A stretch of DNA of 64,000 nt from Owenia fusiformis. Taxonomy: Eukaryota > Annelida > Polychaeta > Sabellida > Oweniidae. Shown piece after piece: positions 50,101 to 62,100 of the stretch. Each line of letters begins with the position of its first letter. Positions within the stretch are counted from its first letter, which is position 1. The notes under the pieces were generated by a model that searched no databases, was not told the origin of the DNA, and saw only the letters and a program-made list of their open reading frames with translations. The stretch covers positions 15,480,714 through 15,544,713 of the forward strand of contig CAIIXF020000007.1 of NCBI GenBank assembly GCA_903813345.2. Reading direction: 5' to 3'. The position numbers and the translations under genes were made by a program.

Positions 50101-53100
50101 ACGTATATAACCTCCTTGATGGGACTTTTAATGGGACCTTATGTCTTGGTTGGGATATTATATCCTTCTTGGGGAATGGGACTTTATGTGTTCACTTTGA
50201 AAAAATTGTCTGATTGGACCATATATCAGCAGTGGGACCACATATCATGATTGTTATAAACTAGATGAGTTCATGATAGGACCTTTTGTCATTTGTGGAT
50301 GCAAATTAAATGGACTGGTTGGGACCAATTATACTCAGACAGTCCAAGTGGGAATAGAGCATGCTTAAGTAGCAACATGAGTGTTTAAGAGTGGATGTGT
50401 TCACTTGCTTGGTAATGGGGCTTGCTTATCATATGTTGACCAATAGATCTCACGAATCTGCCTTTATTTGTGTATTACAGAAACACGTCAAAAAGTCACA
50501 CCACCGACTTTCTCTCGTAATTTGAAATCAATGGACATTACGGAAGGTAGTCCGCTAATCCTTGAATGCCACGTAACTGGTATTCCTAACCCTACAGTAT
50601 CTTGGTTCAAAGAGAATGAATGTGTTGATAATTCCCCCGATTATGTTATAACAAAAATCAATGGTACTTGCTGCCTGAAAGTGCGACAAGCTGGTCAGGA
50701 ACATGCGGGTAGATTTACTTGTAAAGCCACAAACCCGGGGGGTGAGGCACAATCTAGTGCCCGAATAATTGTTCTATGTAAGATATCTTATATTCTAAGC
50801 ATGATGCATGGAGCACATGTTTTCATACTATTTGATGCATCCCATGTTTGATCCTTTGCACTTAACAAAATATTTTAATATTCTCTCAATCCTCAATATT
50901 TGAATTGAAACTGCTAAATCAGATATTTGTATGAAGTCTTGCATTTAAATATTTGAATATGGAATATGAAAATAGCGATTTTCTGAACCTGTTGCCATAA
51001 CTAGTTTAAATGGGTGTGTGTGTGGTGCTTCTTTCTGCTCCCCATTGGATGACACTAATCTATTTTGGAAAAACCAGACGAGCATAGAGATATATAGAAT
51101 GCCTACAGGTATAATGTTTTAGTTGCTACGCACAGCAAGCTTACATCAACATTCCACAGGCATAACATACACTGTAGTTTATGCTTTGTACAAGTAGTAA
51201 TGAACTGGGGTGCACATTTTGCATTCACTAATGATTTTTGAAGATGTGTCTTGTTGTTTTTTCCCCATTTAAAATATTTACAACTCGATGAAAAAATCAA
51301 TATGGAAAACTGATCTTTTATAGCTTAGTCCCATACAGATTAAACAAATTACAATACATAATTGTCTGTTTATCAGTGCTTCATTGACATCCACTCACCT
51401 CCTTGATCAATCATTTATCTCACCTTTTTTAAAAATAAAATTTTATAAATGACCTGGTCACCTGGTTATTATTTTCCAGAGAATCTTCTGCTAAACAGAC
51501 AATTTTAATATAGGGGCCTTATTCTAAATGTTATGTAAGGTTAATAATTACTAACCCTGCCATGTAGAAATGAGTTTTCAATTCATTATCAGGTTATATA
51601 TATGCACAGTAATACTTGTAGTTTTGTAGTTAAACAAGACAATATCACTTATGAATAAGTATTGTGGAATCTTATTTATGTTTTTCAACCGATTAACTGA
51701 TACCCCTGCATTTCAGAGCATTTAATAAAATTTATAATCTGCAGACTTTTCAGATTAGCATGTCAGGACAAAACTTTCTTTACTTACAGTCGATCTTTTG
51801 GTTTTTACAAGAGTTATTAGAGATTTTTTATCAGGAATGGAAAATATCATAAATTAAAACTTGTGTATTTTGTCTTCCTCTTAATGTTTTGTTGTTTGAT
51901 AGTAAATTAGCTTCAGCATTTGATATCAAGAGACAGGCTTTAGAATAGATTACACTCATATACTTCCAATCTGAGGGTTTTGTGGATTTTAAAATATATA
52001 ACCCTTTCATGCGCCTGTTTTCTTATCTTAAATGTTATGTAATAAAATACAAATAATGAGAAAAATCATGAAATCATAAATCATAATCCAAATTCATTTG
52101 CATGAAAGCTATAATATGAATAATACTTTCAGCCTTGAAGAAGCCTGAAATCACAGACCCACCTAGGAATCAAACAATACATGAAGGCAAATCTGTGAAG
52201 ATCTTGTGCCGCTTTGTGGGATGTCCTGTACCTCAAGTGACATGGGTGAGAGGGAATCAACCCATACTCCCTTCTAGTGTATTCAGGGTAAGTCGATATT
52301 TTCCAGTATGAACTCCTTTTTCTACCCTTTGCATTAGTCTGACTTATAGCCTCTTTAAAAGAGTGCTTTGTCCAGTATGGGAGTGCTAGGTGCTTATGGG
52401 TTTTAGGATATCCTTTGATGTTTGTGAGTCTGCTTTCTCTGTGTGTTTATAGAGGTAAGTGTTGTTTATTTCAAGTAAAGCACAATTTGTGTACTGCAAA
52501 TTGATGAATAATGTTGAGATGACTTATTGCCAGAAAGTACCAACTTCTTCCTTAAAAGTGTTATTTGTTAGTACACAGATTTAAAGTAGGATAAAAACAA
52601 TTTTCTCACCAAACAATAAATAATATCATTGGAAAATTATCAAAAGTCAATTTCAACAAAGGTGCATTATTAAGTCTTTGCTTTCTTACTATGATGTTAC
52701 GATACATATCTATCATCACCATTACCCCTCCAAAAATAGGTTTATGATTTTTTAGTTATGAAAGCTTATGAAAATGCACTTCAGTGCATCAAGTATACTG
52801 TTCACCTATTTCCTTAACATATGCTATGAAAGTGCCAGAAGTTTTTACCATGCATTTCACCCTGTTCTTTTAAGCTGGTTTACAATACAGTGGATGTGCA
52901 TCCATATTTCTCAGCCTTAGGTGGCTACCTATTGTCCAATGCTATTTGAGTTTCAAGGTATAACATGTACTACAAGACTCTAAGAGCTCAATGTAACAGG
53001 CCATGCCTTCTACACCTATTATTCAATACTATTTGAGGTTCAAGGTATTACTATGCCTCTAAGAGCTTTATGTAACAGGCCATGCCTTCTTTTCCTTCAT

Positions 53101-56100
53101 CATACCTTAGAGATGGTCTGGTAAATGAGAATGTGTAGCAGCTAAACATAACACTCTTGCAATGTATTTTTATTCACTCTAGCTTACATTCGATCTGCTT
53201 CACTACTTTGACATTTAAAGCAAAGCACAGTTGTATAGTATATAGGGATTGATGGGGAGAAACACCTGATGTGTTGTTCCAGTTTTACTTTACGATGAGC
53301 AAATGGGACCATCTAAATATAACATTAGCTTTGCATAGTCACACATTTCATTCCTTTTCCATATTTTCATCAGTTAATACAGATGAAATAGATATTTGTT
53401 CTTTTAATGAAAGGTCTATAGCTTTAATTTGGTATATGATATGTCCTTTTTCTTCTCAAGACTTTAAAAAAGGACCAAAAATAATGCTTGTCGTAGGATA
53501 TTCTACTCATCTAGTCCCTTCAACAGAAATATCTAAATCTTCTATATTTGATGAGTTTCAATATGATATCCAAAATTTTAATTTGATTTAGTTTGTGTAG
53601 GTGTACTTCTGTTTGGATGAATATTATTTCATTATGCGTGATGTTACACATTTAGGCAAATAAATGATAGGATTCTTATGTAGCCCATTACCTAACTTCA
53701 TCTCTGGGAGTTTCACCTGCATAAGAGACTCTGAGAAACCTGATAGATTTTCTGAATCTGGTTAATTAACACTCCCTTATGCATATCAAGGAGTTCGTTA
53801 CAGAGAGGGGGCACATTGGTGTATTGCTATTTATATTTTATTCCATTCCCAACTATTGGTAACTTTTCCCTGTTGTTGAGGATTGTCGGCACTTCTGTTT
53901 AGTATCAAATGCTTTTCGTACTGCTACCCAAAATGGCTCCCTGTAAATGTATAGAGCTTTCTAACTTTCTAAAATAAGGTAAGTGGCAAAATTTTCTCAT
54001 TATTTTTCATCTATATTTTATTATAAATATGGATTTATTATCGCTGAAATTCCCACCAGGGGTTAATAACTTTCGATCATTCATCAAACATAATTTTTGG
54101 TAGATTGTGTCATACTTTGAAAGTTTCATTATTAGGGGTAAGTCTCTGTTAATATATTTACATCATTTCTAAACCATCTATGATCTCTTCACATTACAAC
54201 CAAAACTTAGAGTAGAAGTTCAGTCTGTTATCATAACACAATAGACCAGTAAATATTTTTAACCTTTTCCGTGATTGGAGATGATGCATAACTTAAGTCA
54301 TAAACAAGGCATATGTAAGGCTAAGGCTGGTAACATAAGGTAATACACACTGTCTCTGAGATCAAGAGGAAACTGGGAGTGATAGGTATGCTAGGAGGTA
54401 GGATTTACAGCATAGGCCTCATCTTAGCATGTATTAGGTGAGAACGGTGTTTGATTAAAAATTGAAGTTATTAATTGAAAAAATATTTTTGCTTAATTAA
54501 TGTTTATATTTTAATTTTAATGAAATCTAATAAATAAGATAATGTTTTTGTATGTTCAGTTGCTATTCTCAAAAAAATTCTCAGAAAACAAAATTCTGAC
54601 CCCTTGATATCAAAATTCATATTTTCCAAGATGCAGAAAATGATTGACACATTCATCTACATGTTTATCTTGTCTAACACTTACATATTGTAATTTACAT
54701 ATCTAGAAAATATATTCAGTAATAGTTTTGTACATTCTGTCAATATTCTCAAAAGAATAAAAATTATTGTTTAATTGGTACAGGATTTTTTAGTTTCACT
54801 ACTTTAAAAATGTTTCATTCTTTTCAAGTTGCATGAAATGATTGACACATTTAATTTCTTAAACTGTCTGTCTAAACATGAAATATTTTATTTATCTCAA
54901 TGGTTTGAGTCAGCCTAAAATCATTTCTTCTACTGAAGTAAATTCATATTAAATATGTGACACAGATTCCATCAAATATATAAATAAAAACAACATTTTA
55001 AATCCCAGATGTCTTTATTTGTTTCAGATTATAACAGATACTAACTACACCAGCCTAGATATACATGAGGCATATCCCGAGGATAGTGGGGTCTATGCTA
55101 TAATTCTACGCAATTCAGAGGGAGAGGCCCAAACATCATGTCAATTGACTGTTGAACCAATGTATACCACCACCAGTGAGGGCATGTCTGAGACTGATGA
55201 CCAGGAGGCTGTTAAGCCAACATTCACCTCTGAGCTTTATGATAAAGATGTACAGGAAGGTAGCAGAGTCCGATTGGATTGTATCATTGTTGGACACCCT
55301 GAACCAGAGGTGAGTTATATTGAAAATTAATTTTTGGTTGGATATGTAGGCCTCAGTCACATTTGATCTTCCGCAACCGTATAGTGGCTGTATATTCCCA
55401 AAATCGAGAGAAATGCATCATAAAATATAGGGATACATCACGATGTAGATTTCTATATTAATTTTGTGAAGGAACAGTCACCATAGACCAAGGCTTTAGT
55501 TAGCAAAACACTACATCTAGTACAAACACTACATCTAGCACAAACACTAGCCTAGTTGTGTATTCATGGGGCTGTCCTTGTTAATGGATGATTATATAGA
55601 AGGTTTCTTAGTTATGACATAGAATGTGCCATGGGATTAATATTTATTGGATTAAGTGTACATGTATATCATTGCAGTTGGCTAAACATATCAGTTGTCA
55701 TGAATCAGTAATGTTTGAAGTCAGAATTTATGCAATTATCCTACTTGACATGTATATTAGTATAAGGTATCAATTTTTGGTTGGGATACTTGTATTGGTA
55801 TGCATTATAAATGGTAAAATTCACATCTGATGAGAGTTAATGAAATAATAAAAAATTGTATAAAAATAATGCTCACATGTTCACGTTAGACAGGTGCATG
55901 TTCACAAACATCAGTTTTACTGCACATGATGACATACAGGTTAAAGTGTGTTCATTGGCCAGGTGTTTCAGAGTATGGAATATATTTAGTTTATGGTTGG
56001 GTGGGTGTTGCCTGGCAGGCAGGTCTAAATGAAATAATCTTATATCTATGTATATAGCATAAGCTGAGAGTAACCCGGAAATGAGCTTAGAATAAGTCAA

Positions 56101-59100
56101 GACATAGCTGGGAATAAGCAATTAAAAAGCAGTGAAATGGTACATGATGTGGTATAAATGTATCATACGTAAGCCATAGAATACACATTAGTTGTAATGT
56201 TACATGTCTTAGCTTGAGAATACACATTGCTTCTCAATCAACTATTAATGATCAAGAAAACAAATAGTTCCAACATGAAATGGTGCTTATTCCAAGGATT
56301 ATAAGATATTGTTTTAGTTGGGGGTTTAGATAATCCAGTAGTTTGATGAGAAAAACTTCATAAAAGTAGAGGTATATGTTGAATAGTCCCTTTAAGGTGT
56401 GTCTAGTGGGGGAACTGTTTACCTGTCATTACCTGTTTTTATTTGACACCAGTAAGCAAGCCTAGAAAGTTCAAGTTAATGAAACAGATAATTCTACCTA
56501 AAACTGCACTGAGCATGGTTTGACCTTAACTGAACTGTGCTCCTTTAGTAATATACACCATCATCTCAACCACATTATGTTGTGACTGTGGGATGTTCAA
56601 CCACAGATATGTCTCTAGATAAACTGCCTCTGAAGATGCATCACCTACAACTATGTAACATCAACCTTGCTATTTTTCACGCATTTCACTTTTCACACAT
56701 TTTCCAATTTTACCACACATATCCAAATGCTTACTTTCTAAAAAACAGATGAAGGGGTGACAATCTCTCCCATGATGCCTTGATTGGTAATGGGTGATAC
56801 ATAATCCCATTATGCATCGGTGGAGAATTCAGACTTATAAGTAAATATCAAGCAAATTCTTGTAATTTGAGAGTAAAAGTTGGAAGTAACCTTCTTGCTT
56901 TTACAAGTAGAATCTCTGGCTTGTTTCTACTTCATCACAGACGTTAGTAGAGCATGGTGTTCTGGTAATTGAGTCAATGTGATATGGTCACTGAAGGTTC
57001 ACTACGTTTTACACAATTATTCCCCTGTTGCCACATCTCTTATTTCAATTCGATCAAAAAATCATTGTTGGATCTTACACTGTGAATTATCAATCAATGA
57101 ACACATCAGTAGGTTACATATTTCTATTGTAAGCAATTTTTGACCCCTTTGGAAGATGGTGTTACCTGTTGACTGACTGTATTTGAAGTCGACAGTGAAG
57201 TTTGGGTTTGCATTTGCATGAGCAGTACGATGTAGATTTTCTACATCTATTTTGTGAAGCTGCTCAGCGCTGTACAGTCGCATAGAGCAAATGTGACTGA
57301 GGCTTTAGTTAGAATTGAGGATAACATTTGGTTTGCTAATTCAAATGGAGCAATGGCAAAATTAGAGAGAACAATTTCAAGTTTCCGAGAACTATAGAGA
57401 ATTTAGACAGAGGTACTTACATTTTTAGTGTCTGATAAGTAACAATATTTTCTGATATCTTCGGTGATTTTTGTCATTAAATGCAAGGGTATCGCACCTG
57501 GTAAGCTGATACTGGACCGGACCATACATAAGGAAAGTTAATACCTCTCGTCTCACTAATCGGAATAGAGAATTTAGACAGAGGTACTTACATTTTTAGT
57601 GTCTGATAAGTAACAATATTTTCTGATATCTTCGGTGATTTTTGTCATTAAATGCAAGGGTATCGCACCTGGTAAGCTGATACTGGACCGGACCATACAT
57701 AAGGAAAGTTAATTTTAGAGTTTAAGGCATGATTGCTAGGCTAAGACCTGTAAGTTGTGGGATTATACTGTATATGAAAATAACAAACTTTGTATTTGTG
57801 GCCAAGGCTTTTTAAAGATTAGATGCATATTTGTCCAGAGATGTGTATTTCTAAGCCTGACTGGAAACATATATTGTGTCACAATGAGGTGTTATAGAAA
57901 ATAAAATATGCTTACTTACGAATATATTCTTTATCTCACATACCACTGAGACTAATAAAATGAAGTATCAAGCCAAAGAAAACCAAAATGCCCCTTCATA
58001 TACAGACTTTAGCACTGAACTAAGATACATGACAGCCAGTGCTTTACTATTATCACCTTGTATTATTTTTGAGAACCTCGTACATCTCAAAATCCTCTAT
58101 AACACTGAACCATGATTCAGGATGGCCAAATGTTTTACCATCATCAGCTGTTTGTCTTAGAAATGAAGGAACATTTACTTACAGTCAGAGCATAGTTAGC
58201 CTCTGAATCAATCAAGATTCCATCTAAATGAAGAACATTATGATCTGTTCTTGTCTCATATCAAAATAACATGGATAATTAATTGAGTGAGAAAATAAGT
58301 TTTACTGGTGTTGTAATCTAATTTAAATAGTTTATCATCCAAATAAAAACAGAAGATTAATCGTGAGGCAGGAGTATATCGCAAAAATCAAAAATGACCC
58401 TAACATTTTGCTTCCCCACTCCTTTTGGGCATTTCATTGAGTCATCGAAAGAGAACCAATGCCAACTTATAAACACTCAATCACCTGGCATATACTACAC
58501 ATACCCTGAGTACCATATTGAGTATGTACATGAAGCTCTGTTTTAAGGAAGCAAAATCAAACTATTGAAAGGGGTATGTTACATACATAGAAATACTTAA
58601 TAGATTAACAGTACATTAGTGAGAGGTAATGGAAGGATTCTGTGTAAACAGAGAGAAATATTTCCTATGTCTGTTGGTATATATCATTGTAGGAAAACCT
58701 CAAAGGGCCGACTTGTCTATTATAGCATGAGAAATGATGAGTTGTTTTCTTGGCCAGAATCTTTCATAAGCTTAAATAAAACCATGGTCTTTCTAGAGAA
58801 GCCTAAATAAAACTTTGCTCCTTCCAGATTTTCCTCTCATATAGTTATTGAGTAGTGGCAAATAATATATATTTTGACATCTCTTCCAAGTAAAGGGATC
58901 TGGCTAAAATGGGATCTAATTTTATCTGGCATTTCTATGTCTAAACATTTATTTGTATTGCAAGCACTATTTTGCCAATATATCTACATTTTTCTCTAAA
59001 CAAATTCCATTGCATCATTGTGTTGTCTCTGAATCCCACTTGACTACTTGTTTACGCACTATTTCCTAATATTTATTATAATTTCATGGGATGTCAGATG

Positions 59101-62100
59101 ATTTCTGATTTTTATCAAACTATAGACAAACCAGAAATGGAGATTCCAGATTTACTAAAATAGCATCTCAACAGTCAATTTATAAGAAATGTCAAGCTGC
59201 TTGTTTTATAATCACTAATTAATTAATTAAATATGCTTCTCTTTGATCACTTTCTGGCATTAATCTATGATAATATTTGGCATCAGGATTAAGACACCAA
59301 AAAGGATTAGGCAGATTTCAGGGCCAGTGACTAATACATTGGCCCTTAACTATGTATAACATCTTAACATAATTTTCTTGGTAGACATTACATCCAACCT
59401 GGCCCTAAACTTGTATAGAAATGTTTATTTTATCCTAGGTTTTCGCAAATATTTTGTAAAGTATCCTTTCTCAGATCAGTGTTAATTTTAGCATCTTCTA
59501 GATAGGATACCATAGGTTAGCTTAACCTGCAAGATCAAACTCATAGGAACACTTACCAAACTAAACAAGAGAAAGGGAAGTAAATAAATATCTGGGAATA
59601 TTATTTCGTTGGAAAGGTTAAAAAGTTAGTGTAAAGTTAAAAACCAGAACTTGGATATAACTAGGAGTTAATGGGCCTGTAAGCTGTAACAATCACATCA
59701 AAGCAGGCGAATGAGAGAAACAGGTAACAGCCATATTTTGATAGAGTACTTTTTGATTTATAAAGAGATATATTATAAACTAAACTGACTTTTGGTACAT
59801 GTTTAAAAATATCTTTTCTGCAGGTTTTATTTTTGAATCTGCTCAAATAAAAGCAAGGACATCCCATGTTATATGAAAATAATGGAAATGTCTCTCATTT
59901 TCTGTTTTATGTAAAAATTTTGACTTAATGTTCATGTTAAACTGCAGTTCCACGTTAAAAATAGTTTCAAACATGTTTATAAATGGTCCAAGTCAATGGA
60001 GCATTTTGAGATTATATTAGGAAAATGTTGATAGGATTGTTAATGGTTTAATGCAGCAAAACCCTAGCTTAGAAAGTCATTTGGTTCATGCTTATTTTTC
60101 TCAATTTTTTCATATGAATTTTTAGGCATTTCTATACAGTTTAGAGTGCTAATTGCATGTTAATGTATTTTTTCCCCTGCTAAGATCATTACCCGGGGAT
60201 CATTATTATTCAATAAGTTTTGTTTTAATTAAGACTAATATTTTCAAACCAGGAGAATGTATATGTTAGGCTGGATGTGTGACAAGGCATAAATATCTGT
60301 ACATTATTGACAAAACAGTACATTTCTCTACATCACACGATTGAATCCTATAAGACTTATCCATTTTACAAACTAGGATTATTCCCACACACTTATATTA
60401 TATTATAAAACAAGTTACATGCATTTTTATGGATTTGTTAGGCTTTGTTTACCCTCAGAGGATAATGGCTCATTGGATTTAAATATTTGACTTATTTTAA
60501 GCTTTATGTCTAGTTTTGTAGTACCTGGGTCTTTAAATCTCAGCTGGCTCTTTAGAGGCTTGCATATAGGTCTATATTAAATAGCCTCCTCTTTAAGATA
60601 GTGATTCATTTCAAAGAAAAGATTTGATAATAAATAACTGAAAAACACACCTCATCACCAGTGCAAATGTTTCTTTAATGTCCAAATTTGTAATGTACAA
60701 TGACCAAAGCAGTCTTGCATCCCTGTCTCCCGGCCCTGTCTTCACATCTACTTCACCTGGGTAAGGTTATAAGAGGGATGGGGGGGGTGTTACAAGGACT
60801 TGAAGAGTTTGCTAACTTAAGGTATGAAGGATTAAACAGAACATTTCCAATATCTGACATATTTTATATGTTGCCTCACAGTTTAAGTAATCCATTAGCA
60901 GACATGATTCCCTGCTGGATCCACAGACTTATCTCTCATCAAAACTAAAAAAAAGTTGAATATGATTCTAATTTGGACGTACATAATGTCAAACATAGAT
61001 CTATGTGTCATCTAATCAGAAATCAAAAATGTTAAATGATTTTAAATTGCACATTATAGATTGAATTCGATGTTATCCCATCAAACTCAAAAAAGTCAAA
61101 TACAGCGCTCTTATATCATATCCTGTTCAAGCTTTGTCGAAATATGATATTGCTATATCAGGATAAGTTTAGGGTAAAGACAATAGGTTTTCAACTGCAC
61201 TTGTTGTACGGAAAGTTGAACATTCTAAATTTCCATTAAACTAAATATAAAACATAAAGCTGTCAGAATTAAGATCTGCATCTTGTATCTATCAACATTT
61301 ACGAGCCTTCTTGCTCTATTAATGACTTATGGCATAATTCTCAGACATTTTTGTCAATGACTCATTTTTACCTTCGAGAAGTCGGGGATTATTCCTTCGT
61401 AATTTCCAACCCAATAGTTCGGTCCATATCTATCAGGGGCCTTTTCCTAGATGTAAGTTTCATATTATACAACAGTACAGACTTTTACATGTGTTATCAT
61501 CAATAGAAGAAAGACAAATTACATGAACCAATGTTCAGTTGTTAAATATACTCGTATAATCTGTATGTTTTCATTAACCCGTTATTTTGGGCAAAGTTGA
61601 AGTGAAGTAGTTAGGGAAAGGGGTGTATAGAGACTTGATGTAAGACTATTAAGTGGACAAAATTTCTACTCTGTTATGGTTGAACGTGTCCTCTGAAGAA
61701 ATACCTGTCTGAGATTATGGCCACTCCATATGCAAAGGTATCTATCTCTCAGGAGACATGCATGCTTGGAGCGTAACAATCTGCCCTTCATAAGCACCCA
61801 CCACACACAGACCCCATTGTAATCTTATCACAGGTTGTCATGCTCCGTTGAAATGTTGTTTTGATAAAAGCATAAGGTAGAGCATAGTAGAACATTAGTG
61901 AGGATGTTTACCACCATGACTGGACCTTGTGTGTTCTACAACACAGGTAAAGCAAGGTAGAATATTGTTATTAATTCACATATAAAATCATATGCATACA
62001 TGGATACCTAAAAAAGATTTGATGAAATGTTAAGAAATGGTTTGCATATTTGGATATGCATCCACACTTCTCCTCCAGGACATTAGTGGATATCTTTGAT

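Noticed and set aside
53271-53591. 106-codon open frame as an exon or small gene
   Set aside because: No acceptor in the needed phase, no recognisable domain and AT-driven codons; it is treated as chance within an intron.
60700-60948. 82-codon frame in the Ig4 intron
   Set aside because: No acceptor/donor pair, no domain, and the needed phase gives no join to Ig4.
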